Source: Nostoc linckia FACHB-104 (GTDB lineage Bacteria > Cyanobacteriota > Cyanobacteriia > Cyanobacteriales > Nostocaceae). Taken from it: 64,000 nucleotides of DNA. Below the pieces are notes generated by a model. The model ran no database searches and had not been told where the DNA came from. It saw only the letters and a program-made list of their open reading frames with translations. The position numbers and the translations under genes were made by a program. The number at the start of each line of letters is the position of its first letter. The first letter of the stretch is position 1. Of this stretch, positions 18,573 through 28,375 are shown one piece after another. Location: NCBI RefSeq assembly GCF_014696615.1, contig NZ_JACJQJ010000001.1, forward strand, positions 236,903 to 300,902, written 5' to 3'.

Positions 18573-19247
18573 TTAGTTGCATGAAGAATTTGCAGCTGCA
18601 TTGCTGACATTTTTGAGGCGGTTGCACAAATCATTAAATGAATTGGTTTGAGGATTGATCGCCGTTGTCATTTCTACCAATGGAGCTTTGCGATCGCCCA
18701 TCCCCCCAGAGAAAGTTGATTGTTTATTAGGTGCCTTTTTCAAACTACCATCTGAGCTAAATCCATCGGCTCTATAAACTCTTACACCTAATTGGTAGCC
18801 AGCAGTAGCATTGCTGGAAGCAGTATTATAACGAAATGCTTGGATGAGTAAGTCTCTGCTATTACCGACAGTACAACCACCGCTACTATCACCATCTATA
18901 CAGTACAAATTGCTAGCAGGGGTAGCAGGTACCGTACAGTATGCATTGGCATTACAGGTTAAACTGCCTACTGTCGGAGGATCGGATGCATTTAAAGTTG
19001 TGCCTGTGCTAGTCTCTGCAGGAGCAGTAATAACTCCTGTCCTCACCCCATCAATAAATGTTCTTGCTGCTTGAGTACCTAACTCTATCCGTCTAGCTTG
19101 TACGCGAGTTGCAGTTCCTAGAACTATCACAGGTGCGATTGAAACTAGTAAAACAGAAGCAACAAGCATTGCTATTAAGGATTCAATGATTGTAAAACCA
19201 GACTCACCAGTGTGGGGAATTGTTGTTTTTTGTTTGTGCTGAATCAT
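18573..19247 (-). CDS. hpsB: Pseudopilin HpsB (GspI/PilV type)
   Basis: A 224-residue protein with leader cleavage expected after Gly17 (GESG/FTIIESLIAM), Glu22 at +5, a hydrophobic helix and an Arg-rich junction (TRVQARRIELGTQAA). The C-terminal domain has a Cys-rich centre (CNANAYC, CIDGDSSGGC). This matches HpsB, the PilV/GspI-like minor pseudopilin of the hormogonium polysaccharide system. It follows hpsA after 120 bases. Confidence 0.85.
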   Translation of the reverse strand: MIQHKQKTTIPHTGESGFTIIESLIAMLVASVLLVSIAPVIVLGTATRVQARRIELGTQAARTFIDGVRTGVITAPAETSTGTTLNASDPPTVGSLTCNANAYCTVPATPASNLYCIDGDSSGGCTVGNSRDLLIQAFRYNTASSNATAGYQLGVRVYRADGFSSDGSLKKAPNKQSTFSGGMGDRKAPLVEMTTAINPQTNSFNDLCNRLKNVSNAAANSSCN

Positions 19248-19367
19248 ACCTACTCACCAATTTCTAAAATATGGTAATTCCTGGTTAATTTCATGAATTT
19301 TGAGGAATAAATATGTTGGTAGTAAGGAATTATGTGCTTACTACAAACCTACAATTAGCCTGAATTA

Positions 19368-22300
19368 CTAACTGCAACTAGGACGCTGATCCGCATCTAC
19401 AGCATAAGTATCATCAGCTTTTTTGGCACATAACAAATTCTTCACCCAATTGTCATCTCGCCCAACTTCCCTGACATATTCATCGGGTGAATCGTCTGGA
19501 ATTCTTACCAATTTTTGGGCAAACAAGTCTGGTGACTGAGACAGTAGTGCTACATCATAACCCCATTGCCTTGTGGGAGGCATATAGAAAGGTAGCTTAC
19601 CTGTACTATTTTCTATAGCGTATGTAGAGTTTGTGAATGTGGGCAGAAATGGTGCGTTAGCATAGGTACTCCGTTTCATCTGCATGAAAGAACCAGTAAT
19701 AATGCTTGGATAAGCATCTCCCGCTCCTCCTGTGGGGTTCCAGTTCTCCAAAAAGCGTGGAAAGTTGTGTAATCCGCCATTATCTTCTGTGGAACGAGCA
19801 GGGGTGTCTCCTGATGCAATAATCACATTAAAGGTGGTTCCTGTTGAGGGCAATGCTACTTGCAACCAGTTTTCATGCTTATTATTAGTACCAACAATAC
19901 CTAACGTATTCTGTTGAGTAGTGTCTGTATCTGTGTCAAAAGGTGTGTTGATTTGTAGAACAGGTTCATAAGTACCATCAGCTTTTGGAATAAACCAAGG
20001 AATGATAACTTTATTACCTGCTGCGTCTACTGTGAGACGAGGTTTATTTGTACTCAAAGTTGAGACTGGAAATTCGGCTAGTTTCCCCTGATCGTTAATT
20101 CCATAATAAATTGGCAAACCATCTTGTAACTTTAATGAACCATCACCATTTCTAGCAAAAGAAATTCTGCGAGGAAAACTAGCGTATGTACTACTAGGAT
20201 TTTCTCCCAGAGAACCTGTTTTTAGGGAATTTAATGGTTGACCAAGAATGCCATCAGAATTACCAGTAGCCTTCCAATTATTATTGCCATTTCCATTTAA
20301 TGAATTAGCTGTGGAAATTTTCCATTGTTTGGGGTCAGTAATACAGTCAGCAACACTAGCAGCCACACAAGATTCTGTTGCGTACTCACCAACTTGGATG
20401 CGTCTAACAATTGGTGTCACAAAGTTAGTGACGTAGGAACTACCCTGAACTCCATTAGATGAATTGCCATCAAAGTCTTTAGGGAACCCAGTGTTGGAAT
20501 CAAACCATTGAGCTTGAGGGGCATAAGCATTGATTCCTATCTTGCTGGCAGTTCTGGCAGCAGTGTAGTCACTACCCCCCGAATTATCATTGAAATCATA
20601 GTCTGCCTCATTACGGAAACCTTCTCTAAAGTTGCCAGAAAGTAAGGTAACTGCATCTGACAACACAGCAGCAGGTCGCCATTTGTCACCAGTGGTACAA
20701 TTGGGCAGTCTGGGGTCACTTGGACGACAGGCAAAATTAGGATTTAAGTTAGCTTTGGTGCGGGTATAAAAGTTGCTCCAATTACTTGTCAGTGCTGTCG
20801 TGAATTCTTGTTGAGTGTGTAGGTTAAAATTACCTTTGATGTAAACAGGCAAGTTAGAAGCTAAAATCAGTCCTTTTTCTGGATCTCGGTAATTATTTTC
20901 ACGTACCAGTTCTGAACCCTCGACGAGCATAATACCGTTTGGCCGACGAGTTGGGTCAAGTTTGAAGTCTACAGGTGAAATAGTTGATGAAGTATCACTG
21001 CTATCTATGAGCGCATCATCACGAGTAGCGTAGATGATACCGCTATTGGGTAGTAAATATTCTTGTGCGCTTCCTTGTCCCGTAGGCCCAACTGTTTTTC
21101 CCCGTAGCAAGTTCAGATTGAGAACTGTGGCACGAATTTCTAAGGGTTGTCTGTCTTTTACGGCTAGGTCGTAATTTCCACTACCTGTAGTTGCATCAAT
21201 GGCTCGAACTTGCCTACCATCCAAAAAGGTGATTTCTTTGATTGCGCCGTGAGGAACCTTAGGTGTAGCTTGAACCGAAAGAGTACCGTCTAAAATTTGC
21301 AGAGCGCAAATTGCCGAATCAATAGCAGACTTATCAGAAATAGTGCGATTTGCGGCTGTTTTTGCTAAAGCATTTTTGAGTGGCTCATTTACCCAACGCC
21401 CATTGGGATATTTTAATAAGGCTTGGTAGTCCAGTGCTGATTGATAATCGGTAACAGACTTACTGGGGGCATCATAGACTACACCATTATTCGATAAACC
21501 ACTAGCATTGTTGGGAGTAGGTAATGTCTTAGTCGCGAATGTTGTGATATTTTGAGCCGTAGTGCTGTTAGTGGGGTCATAGTAGCTACTAACACAAGCA
21601 ATTGGTGTCGGGCTTGTCGCACTGTAGTTTGTAGGATCATCTTTGTAGTGATAAACTGCCGTCGCCCGCATTTTCAAGTATGGTTGAAATTCAGCTGGTT
21701 TGGGCAACGTGTATGTCAGCAGTGGATCATAAAATGGATAGGGCGTAAACGTTGTAGTTGCTGCCATGTATGCTGCCGAAGGTACTGGCATCATGTCAGA
21801 CCAAGTTTTTAATATTTCAGGTTTAGCGCTAGCAATAGCAAAGTCGGTGTCACCAGTCTTACCTGCGGGAGTGTAATCTTTAGGTAAGTAAATACCCGCA
21901 CCAGTCACAACCCGTAAACCACCAATAGCTTCTTGTGGCGTTGATGGTACTTTTGCTGCTGCTAGTTCCCATTCTCCATCTCTTTCTATGGAACCTAAAT
22001 CAGCCAGTTGTTGGATCTGACTACGGCGAGTGCGAATATTACTAGCGGTGCTATTGTCAGGATCATTCCAGTAAGTACTACTGAGGCTTTGGGTGTCTTC
22101 TTTGTTTGGGCCTACAAATTGAGTTCCATTCCACCACAACTCAGGTAAGTTATTCCCAACGGAAATGCGATCGCCTACATATTGTTCTCTACCTTGACGC
22201 TCTTTTTCCAGCTTAGTTGGTTCAGTTGCACCAGGTAGCAGCTTACTACTAGCAGTATTGAGTGTTAAATTGGAATAAGTAAGACCACCAGCACTTTTAC

Positions 22301-23906
22301 TTGTACCATCACTCGTTGCATAGGGATAAATCCACTCATTTGGGGGACGTAATGTATCAGGTAGTGCATTACCACCAGCATCAGTACTTTTTTGAAGTAC
22401 AGTAGCAGTCGTGTAAGACCCTAATACGTCTGTCTCTGCATAAGGTACACGACGGGTGCGTCGCTTAAAATAAAGTTCTATTTGTTGGCGGCGAATTGGA
22501 TCGGATTGAGTATAAGTAGATGGAGATGCTAAACCAAGTTTTGTTTTCCTGTCAGTGATACCCTGTTTTATTTCTTGGGGATCAGTAGTTATAGCATTAC
22601 CCATCTGAGCATCTACTAAAAGATTAATACGCTGTGCATAAGCTAAACTGTTATATGCGATATTTGGCGATGTTTCTGTAACAGAAACCTGACCTTTTAT
22701 GTTAGATCCAGTAATATTAGGATCATTACCGGAAGTAGGATCGACTCCTTTACCATTAAATAAATGTATTAATGGCCCCTGATCAGTGTTAGTACTATTA
22801 GCAAGAAAAGTACCTGAAGCTAAATTTCCAGCAACAATAATTTTGGCATTGTCAGCTTCGTAGAAACAAGAGTCTGGACTACTAATTTGAAAGAGTGCGA
22901 CAGATCTATCACTAATATTCCTAGCACGAGCCAGGAGATTACTATTTGTAATAATCCTTCCATTTAGCCTAAAAGCATTACCAGGAGTAATTGCTAGATC
23001 GTCCTCATAAACGACAGCATTATTAACTAATGGTAGTTGTACACGCTCTTGTTGATACTCGATTGCCGAGAAGCCTTTATTGCCTTTGTAACGTTCATAT
23101 CCTGTAGGCAAAGTACCACTATTGGTAATAGGAACACTTGCAGTGTAAACAAAAAACGCTTTTTTTAACTTACTACCAATTTTGAACCAGCCAGAGTTAC
23201 CTACTAAAGTCGCACTTGTACCATTAGTATCTTTACAAGCATCACCGACTCCAGCAATAACCATCGGTGTAGTTCTAGCTTCTAGAGGATTTCTGGCATA
23301 TTTATATATGCCATTATTAAGTGGAGGATTTGTGTAGTAAATTCCGTAAAGGGTATAACTATCAAATAACCCATTATTATCGGTATCTACAGGATACATC
23401 CATGCTGACTTCAGTTCTTTATTCTTTTCCTCTGTCTCAGTTCTTTTTGCTTTTTCACTAGTACTGAGAGTCAGCTTTAATTGCGTTTCATCTCCCAAAG
23501 TGTATTCATTTATATATGTATTGAATGCACCTTGTAAAGCAGAATCTGTGGGTGTTGCCCGTGGTAGTCTACCATCAGCTAGTAGTTTATTTAATTTCGA
23601 TTTAGCACGATCAATAGCCGGAGCTGCAGCATTGAGAACTGCCTCATTTACCCTAACATTGCTGGCATTTTTAGAACGTTCAAACGACCGAAATAAAATC
23701 GCAGTAGTTAGCAGTACCACTACCAGAGCTACCATTGCTACTGTGGGAAGAACGAAACCTGCATTTACCGCACCACGTTTTTTTCTGGTATGAAAAATTG
23801 TTCTAAGAAGCCAAATAATGTGCTTTTTGATAGCAGAAACAGAATGCTTAAAAATTTGTTTGAATAATTTCTGCGTTGCTTTGAACAGATGGCGTTTTGA
23901 TGACAT
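19368..23906 (-). CDS. hpsA: Hormogonium polysaccharide biosynthesis protein HpsA
   Basis: A 1512-residue protein, the largest in the window. It begins with a basic cytoplasmic segment (about 1-49), then GFVLPTVAMV and one membrane helix (51-72), and continues as a very large extracytoplasmic domain rich in Asn, Thr, Ser and Tyr. The helix resembles a prepilin signal (Gly50 then Phe) but lacks Glu at +5, so it looks like a PilX-type anchor rather than a standard pilin. HpsA in N. punctiforme is needed for hormogonium polysaccharide secretion and gliding. It heads the pseudopilin block hpsBCD. The minus-strand promoter should lie in the 23907-24300 region. Confidence 0.9.
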   Translation of the reverse strand: MSSKRHLFKATQKLFKQIFKHSVSAIKKHIIWLLRTIFHTRKKRGAVNAGFVLPTVAMVALVVVLLTTAILFRSFERSKNASNVRVNEAVLNAAAPAIDRAKSKLNKLLADGRLPRATPTDSALQGAFNTYINEYTLGDETQLKLTLSTSEKAKRTETEEKNKELKSAWMYPVDTDNNGLFDSYTLYGIYYTNPPLNNGIYKYARNPLEARTTPMVIAGVGDACKDTNGTSATLVGNSGWFKIGSKLKKAFFVYTASVPITNSGTLPTGYERYKGNKGFSAIEYQQERVQLPLVNNAVVYEDDLAITPGNAFRLNGRIITNSNLLARARNISDRSVALFQISSPDSCFYEADNAKIIVAGNLASGTFLANSTNTDQGPLIHLFNGKGVDPTSGNDPNITGSNIKGQVSVTETSPNIAYNSLAYAQRINLLVDAQMGNAITTDPQEIKQGITDRKTKLGLASPSTYTQSDPIRRQQIELYFKRRTRRVPYAETDVLGSYTTATVLQKSTDAGGNALPDTLRPPNEWIYPYATSDGTSKSAGGLTYSNLTLNTASSKLLPGATEPTKLEKERQGREQYVGDRISVGNNLPELWWNGTQFVGPNKEDTQSLSSTYWNDPDNSTASNIRTRRSQIQQLADLGSIERDGEWELAAAKVPSTPQEAIGGLRVVTGAGIYLPKDYTPAGKTGDTDFAIASAKPEILKTWSDMMPVPSAAYMAATTTFTPYPFYDPLLTYTLPKPAEFQPYLKMRATAVYHYKDDPTNYSATSPTPIACVSSYYDPTNSTTAQNITTFATKTLPTPNNASGLSNNGVVYDAPSKSVTDYQSALDYQALLKYPNGRWVNEPLKNALAKTAANRTISDKSAIDSAICALQILDGTLSVQATPKVPHGAIKEITFLDGRQVRAIDATTGSGNYDLAVKDRQPLEIRATVLNLNLLRGKTVGPTGQGSAQEYLLPNSGIIYATRDDALIDSSDTSSTISPVDFKLDPTRRPNGIMLVEGSELVRENNYRDPEKGLILASNLPVYIKGNFNLHTQQEFTTALTSNWSNFYTRTKANLNPNFACRPSDPRLPNCTTGDKWRPAAVLSDAVTLLSGNFREGFRNEADYDFNDNSGGSDYTAARTASKIGINAYAPQAQWFDSNTGFPKDFDGNSSNGVQGSSYVTNFVTPIVRRIQVGEYATESCVAASVADCITDPKQWKISTANSLNGNGNNNWKATGNSDGILGQPLNSLKTGSLGENPSSTYASFPRRISFARNGDGSLKLQDGLPIYYGINDQGKLAEFPVSTLSTNKPRLTVDAAGNKVIIPWFIPKADGTYEPVLQINTPFDTDTDTTQQNTLGIVGTNNKHENWLQVALPSTGTTFNVIIASGDTPARSTEDNGGLHNFPRFLENWNPTGGAGDAYPSIITGSFMQMKRSTYANAPFLPTFTNSTYAIENSTGKLPFYMPPTRQWGYDVALLSQSPDLFAQKLVRIPDDSPDEYVREVGRDDNWVKNLLCAKKADDTYAVDADQRPSCS

Positions 23907-23968
23907 ATTTGCTTTCCTGTCCAGTATTTTATTACGGCAATAATTAGGTTATTTATGAGAAATATAGC

Positions 23969-23987
23969 TTGTGGACTATATCCACAA
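23969..23987. promoter_or_regulatory. Inverted repeat in the hpsA leader or promoter
   Basis: Perfect 7-base arms TTGTGGA and TCCACAA separated by CTATA, 63 bases upstream of the hpsA start codon. The size and position would fit a protein-binding operator or a small leader hairpin. No known motif matches that I can name. Confidence 0.3.
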
Positions 23988-24307
23988 ACTAAATGCTGTT
24001 AGCTATTGATTAATCGGTGTATCAGGTCTCAAAAGAACTAAAAATTAGTACAATCAGAAAAACCAGGTTGTCCGATTTATATCACGCTTAAGCTTGACGG
24101 TTTTATCAGGAAAATACTGATCTTTCTTAAATTCTTAATTCGTTGTAACTTAGGGAAAATAACAGCGTAAATTCACTTTAACTTTATAGAAATCCACCTC
24201 ATGGGAAAAAAACTTTATGAAGTTACTGTTAACAAAGTAAACTTATAGTACCCACAAGTTAAAAGAAATCTATCAGTCACTCATCAAATAATATTAAGTA
24301 ATGTAAA

Positions 24308-24328
24308 GCCTCCCCAAATTGAGGAGGC
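24308..24328 (-). terminator. Terminator-like hairpin upstream of hpsA
   Basis: Arms GCCTCC and GGAGGC around an AT-containing loop, followed on the minus strand by TTTACATT. It could stop transcripts coming from rpmB and so insulate hpsA. The U-tract is short. Confidence 0.45.
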
Positions 24329-24542
24329 GACAGCGTCAATATTCTTCAGTTCAGACAAAACCTAGGAATTAGGCAATACTACTCGGTTAAGCATTTTGAA
24401 CTCAAAATTGGTTAAGGGGAAAAGGTTAAAGGTTAAGGGTTAAAGGTTTTTTCCCATTCCCCTTTCTCCCCTTAACCGACAAGTATTGAGGAATTAGAGA
24501 CTTTCAATCAGAAATCTTGATAGCATATTGCAAAGAAGTAGA

Positions 24543-24610
24543 GATAATCATAGGGGCATAATATATTGTGCCCCTACCCCTAGGCTTTTACTCCATTTGC
24601 TGAATACGCT
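24543..24610. repeat. Palindromic dispersed repeat, copy 2
   Basis: The core 24552-24575 is a palindrome (AGGGGCATAA ... TTGTGCCCCT). The flanking GATAATCAT and the ATTTGCTGAATACGCT-like tail match the copy at 4904-4970, so both are members of one family. Confidence 0.7.
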
Positions 24611-24638
24611 CTCAGATCTAAGCAAGCTTAAAAGCAAC

Positions 24639-24677
24639 GAACCTAGATGTGCAGATCTGGTTTGCATATCTAGGTTC
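24639..24677 (-). terminator. Hairpin downstream of rpmB
   Basis: Fourteen-base arms (GAACCTAGATGTGC and GCATATCTAGGTTC, one G-T mismatch) with an 11-base loop, followed on the minus strand by GTTGCTTTT. It is in the right place to end the rpmB transcript, although the T-run is short. Confidence 0.55.
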
Positions 24678-24690
24678 CTCAAAAGCTAAC

Positions 24691-24721
24691 TCACTCAACG
24701 AGTATTCCCCCCGTTGAGTGA
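24691..24721 (-). promoter_or_regulatory. GGGAATACT (J-box-like) motif inside a hairpin
   Basis: Perfect 10-base arms TCACTCAACG and CGTTGAGTGA enclose a loop that reads GGGGAATACT on the minus strand. As I recall, GGGAATACT is the conserved promoter element (J-box) of SigJ-dependent hormogonium genes in N. punctiforme. It points toward hpsA, but lies about 795 bases upstream of it and only about 90 bases after rpmB. The two hairpins between it and hpsA argue against use as the hpsA promoter. Confidence 0.3.
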
Positions 24722-24810
24722 AGTGGCTCCACAACCTACAGTTAATATTTTTAATCCCTGTTGATGGTAGTGTTTACTGAAACTTGTAGCGCTATTTCCC
24801 GAAATTGGTA

Positions 24811-25047
24811 TTAGTAATGATTCAAGTTAATCCCAGCTTCTTTGGCCATTGCTTCCAAACCTTTGGTTTCTAAGGTTTTGATTGCTTTGGTAGAAATCTT
24901 CAGTTTCACCCAACGATTTCCACTAGGCCACCAAACACGCTTGGTTTGCAAATTTGCATGTTGAAGGCGCTTGGTACGGCGATGGGAGTGGGATACGGAA
25001 AAGGCATTATTGGCCTTCTTACCAGTTAATTCACAGCGACGAGACAT
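24811..25047 (-). CDS. rpmB: Ribosomal protein L28
   Basis: 78 residues starting at the ATG at 25047 ([11 protein letters not shown]), which is the family start; an upstream in-frame extension of five residues is not needed. Landmarks are the CELTGKKA start, HSHRRTKR, the [10 protein letters not shown] segment and a C-terminal helix. It is a structural component of the 50S subunit. It stands alone between htpG and the hpsA control region. Confidence 0.96.
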   Translation of the reverse strand: MSRRCELTGKKANNAFSVSHSHRRTKRLQHANLQTKRVWWPSGNRWVKLKISTKAIKTLETKGLEAMAKEAGINLNHY

Positions 25048-25273
25048 AGTAACTATCTCCAAACTACTATTTCAAGACAACCTTTCTATTGTATGAGCTT
25101 TGGCGTAGAGAATGGGTAATACCAATTCAAAATTCAAAATTCAAAATTTAGAAAGCCATATTTAGCAAGGGTTTTTGAGTTTGTATCTGTTGCTGAATTT
25201 TGGAGAATTGGTATAAGACACCAAATTTTGGATGCGTTAGGAACTTAACGCATCCTACAAGAATTGTGATGTT

Positions 25274-27259
25274 TTAATGATTTACTTGTTCTGTTAGCTT
25301 GGTTAACACCTCATTTGAGCGCTCAACAAAGGATTTCATTCCTTCCCCGTCAAAGCCTTTCTGAGACATTAATGCTAAATCGTAGACATGTTGGCAAATC
25401 ATGTTCACTAATTGCGCTGTTGGGGATAAACCATCTCCTTGGATAATACTACCTTGGCTGAGATTAGCCAGATTTTGAATTAAGGGATGAGCTGTATTAA
25501 CCAGTAAAATATGGTCATCGGGAAACTCTGTAGTTTGTTGCTGCATCATCGCGTTCATTTCTCGCAGGCGACGAAGAATTTCTGGTAGTAGTACCATTGC
25601 AGGTGGAGTTCCTTGAGGATTATCCGATTTCAACGCTTCAGTGCGGATATTGACTTTGGGTTTGTTGAGGGCTTTCTCAAATAATTCTTTGATAACTTCA
25701 CTCTTGGTTTTATTGGTTGTGGGGTCTACAATTTCTCCAGATTTATCATCCAACAGAGTATTATCTAAGTCTGAGTCTACCCGTGTGAATTTCACATCGT
25801 TATATTCCCGTTCTAGGAAGTTGATGAAGTGGGTATCGATGAAGGAGTCCATGAATAGGACTTCTAAGCCTTGATTTTTATGTAATTCTACGTAGGTAGC
25901 TTGTGATGCTTCATCAGTGCAGTAGAAAACTTTGTTTTCGTGACGTTCTTTGTTGCGTTCTAAATATTCTTTGAGAGTGGTGTAGGGAGTGCTAGTTGCT
26001 GAATTCTCAGCGGTGGGTGCATTTGGGGTAACATCTTGCCAAACGTCTCCTTCTTGAGACTGTACTTCAACCGCTGGAGTCGACGCAGGTTTTTCGGCAA
26101 TTTTAGCAGTGCTGCGGAAGATAATGATATCTTCAACTTGTTTTTTGAATTTATCATCATTAAGCACACCAAACTTCACAAAAGTGCCCAGGTCTTTCCA
26201 TGCACTGATATATTGTTCGCGGTTATCGCGATAAAGTTCTTTTAAGCGATCGCCTACTTTCTTAGCAATGTAGTCACCGATTTTGCGAACAGTGCGATCG
26301 CCTTGTAGGGCGCTACGTGATACGTTTAATGGAATATCGGTACTATCAATTACACCCCGCATGGGCATGAGAAATTGGGGAATAATTTCTTCGCAGTTGT
26401 CACTGACAAAAACTTGATTGCAAAATAGCTTAATTTGTCCCTTAGTCACATCGACATCGGGTCTCATTTTGGGGAAATACAGAATTCCATTAATAATGAA
26501 GGGATAGTCTGTATTCAGATGTACCCACAGCAGGGGTTCTTCTTGAAAAGGATAGAGATAGCGATAAAACTCTAAATAATCTTCCTTGCTGAGATTATTG
26601 GGAGATTCTCGCCAAGGTGCTTTTTGCTGATTTAATACTTCACCTTCCAGTTTGATTGGCACTGGCATGAAGTCGCAATATGTCTTAACAAGAGTCTTAA
26701 TTCGTGCTGATTCTAAATATTCTTCTTCTTCCTGCTGCAGAGTTAGGGTGATGGTAGTACCACGATTTGTCCGAGATGATTCTTCTAAAGTAAACTCTGG
26801 TGAACCATCACAAGACCAATGTACTGCTTGCGCGCCTTCTTGGTAGGAGAGTGTATCAATTTCGACTTTTTGCGCCACCATAAAGGAGGAGTAAAAGCCT
26901 AGACCGAAGTGACCAATAATTGGTTGGTCTGATTTGCCTTGATACTTGTGAATAAATTCTTCAGCACTAGAGAAAGCAACTTGGTTGATATATTTCTTTA
27001 CTTCCTCTGAGGTCATTCCGATCCCGTTATCGGAGATAGAGATAGTCTTGTTATTTTTATCTATGGCAATTTCAATTTCTGGTTCGCCAATATCTCCGGT
27101 ATATTCTCCCGCACGGGATACCATTTTAAGTTTTTGAATGGCATCTACAGCGTTAGATACTAGTTCCCGCAAGAAGATTTGGTGATCTGAGTAGAGAGAC
27201 TTCTTAATAATCGGGAAAATATTCTCGGTATGAATACTGATAGTGCCTTGTTCTAGCAT
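25274..27259 (-). CDS. htpG: Molecular chaperone HtpG (Hsp90)
   Basis: A 661-residue ATP-dependent dimeric chaperone; cyanobacterial HtpG supports heat and light stress tolerance and phycobilisome assembly. GHKL ATP-site motifs are complete: RELVSNAVDA (Asn36), ISDNGIGM (from about 76) and GHFGLGFYS (from about 116). The middle domain with VSRSALQGDRTVRKI follows, then an acidic, Gln-rich C-terminal dimer region. Full length for bacterial Hsp90. It is transcribed alone; the 320-base upstream region has no CIRCE element that I could see. Confidence 0.97.
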   Translation of the reverse strand: MLEQGTISIHTENIFPIIKKSLYSDHQIFLRELVSNAVDAIQKLKMVSRAGEYTGDIGEPEIEIAIDKNNKTISISDNGIGMTSEEVKKYINQVAFSSAEEFIHKYQGKSDQPIIGHFGLGFYSSFMVAQKVEIDTLSYQEGAQAVHWSCDGSPEFTLEESSRTNRGTTITLTLQQEEEEYLESARIKTLVKTYCDFMPVPIKLEGEVLNQQKAPWRESPNNLSKEDYLEFYRYLYPFQEEPLLWVHLNTDYPFIINGILYFPKMRPDVDVTKGQIKLFCNQVFVSDNCEEIIPQFLMPMRGVIDSTDIPLNVSRSALQGDRTVRKIGDYIAKKVGDRLKELYRDNREQYISAWKDLGTFVKFGVLNDDKFKKQVEDIIIFRSTAKIAEKPASTPAVEVQSQEGDVWQDVTPNAPTAENSATSTPYTTLKEYLERNKERHENKVFYCTDEASQATYVELHKNQGLEVLFMDSFIDTHFINFLEREYNDVKFTRVDSDLDNTLLDDKSGEIVDPTTNKTKSEVIKELFEKALNKPKVNIRTEALKSDNPQGTPPAMVLLPEILRRLREMNAMMQQQTTEFPDDHILLVNTAHPLIQNLANLSQGSIIQGDGLSPTAQLVNMICQHVYDLALMSQKGFDGEGMKSFVERSNEVLTKLTEQVNH

Positions 27260-27579
27260 AATTGGTAATCTTCAATGGAAGTAAGAGAATGATCGCTATG
27301 TAAATACACCCTAACCTAATGCTTGTATGAAAAAATCCCAAGACAGTAGAAGGGCATAAATATCATTTAGGATTTTAAAGGCATTTTTGAGGCGATCGCT
27401 TGCAATGTAAAGCATTGTTTGCCGTCTAAGGGTGATTCGGATTTCCCTACTCTGCTAAAGTAAATTGATTCTCAGTATCAAAAAGATTTGAGGTGTTAAC
27501 CTCAAAATCATTTACCAAAATTCTTGAAAAATCCTGTTTTTAGACAAGGGATGAAGTTAATTAGTCTTTACCCAGCCTA
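27260..27579. other. 320-base gap upstream of htpG
   Basis: No gene. It contains a HIP1-type GCGATCGC and the htpG promoter. I looked for a CIRCE inverted repeat (TTAGCACTC-N9-GAGTGCTAA) and did not find one. Confidence 0.4.
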
Positions 27580-28227
27580 TTAAAGGTGGTTATTGCTGGC
27601 ATTTTCGGCTGCTTGAAGCTTTTCTTGGAGTAGAATGAACAATTCATCTACAGTCATGTGCTGCTCCACATGAATATATTGTATTGGCAAAGTAGGCAGG
27701 AGCATGGCTAACAATTGGTCATTGGCAAGCATAGCTTTTATCCAACGTCGATGATAGCCTTCGGATTCGCTGTCCCGTGGAACAAATCCGCGATTTTTAA
27801 GCCTGATTTGGCGCTCTTGTTCCGGCAAGGTGAAATGCACCACAATATCAGGAATTTCCAGGTTTTTTATTTCTTTAATTAACATTTCTGGAGATATCGG
27901 CTGTTCAAATGCCGAAAGAATATTTCCCAAATGGCCTTCATCCACAATCGCCACAGGATATCTCTTTGCTTTCTCAACTACGGCATTGCGATAGAGAAAT
28001 ATTTTGATGAATTTATAGTACAGTAGGCTTTTGTTACCACCTTCATAAAATGCCCGTACTGTCCGGTTAAAAAATTTTATGGGATGTCGGAGGAACGAAA
28101 GTAAATTAAAACAGATAAAGTCTTTCCGTCTCTCAATCCGGATAACTCTCCCCCGTAGCAGGGATTCTAATTTATTTGCAATAGTCGATTTCCCAGTACC
28201 CGGTAATCCGTATAACTCAATGATCAT
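27580..28227 (-). CDS. P-loop nucleotide kinase-like protein
   Basis: About 215 residues. The N-terminus MIIELYGLPGTGKST is a Walker A motif of the AAA/thymidylate-kinase type. An AIVDEGHLGN Walker B-like segment lies in the middle and an Arg-rich lid region (LPEQERQIRLKNRGF) follows, as in small-molecule or nucleotide kinases. It is reminiscent of sugar- or nucleotide-kinase families in polysaccharide clusters, but no substrate motif is recognisable. The ATG at 28227 is preferred to a TTG twelve bases upstream. It stands 320 bases from htpG and 137 from the protease gene, all on the minus strand. Confidence 0.7.
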   Translation of the reverse strand: MIIELYGLPGTGKSTIANKLESLLRGRVIRIERRKDFICFNLLSFLRHPIKFFNRTVRAFYEGGNKSLLYYKFIKIFLYRNAVVEKAKRYPVAIVDEGHLGNILSAFEQPISPEMLIKEIKNLEIPDIVVHFTLPEQERQIRLKNRGFVPRDSESEGYHRRWIKAMLANDQLLAMLLPTLPIQYIHVEQHMTVDELFILLQEKLQAAENASNNHL

Positions 28228-28375
28228 ACTTTCGTACAACGCGGATAATTATTTTCAGGAAACACATCTACACCAGACTAAATCTGTTGTTTCTCTGGAG
28301 TTATTGTTCCCTAAAATTGGGGTGGGATTACTGGGTTGACTAAATTTGTGTTTAATGAGGAAATGCGGGAATTTT

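Larger units (their letters stand above)
23907..24810. other. Regulatory gap between rpmB and hpsA
   Basis: 904 bases without a gene. From the rpmB side it holds a J-box-like sequence within a hairpin (24691-24721), a terminator-like hairpin (24639-24677), a dispersed palindromic repeat (about 24543-24610), a GGTTAAA-type degenerate repeat (about 24415-24475), a second terminator-like hairpin (24308-24328) and a small inverted repeat 63 bases before hpsA (23969-23987, TTGTGGA/TCCACAA). The hpsA promoter must be somewhere in this stretch. Confidence 0.55.

Noticed and set aside
27260..27579. CIRCE element upstream of htpG
   Set aside because: No TTAGCACTC-N9-GAGTGCTAA repeat could be found on either strand.
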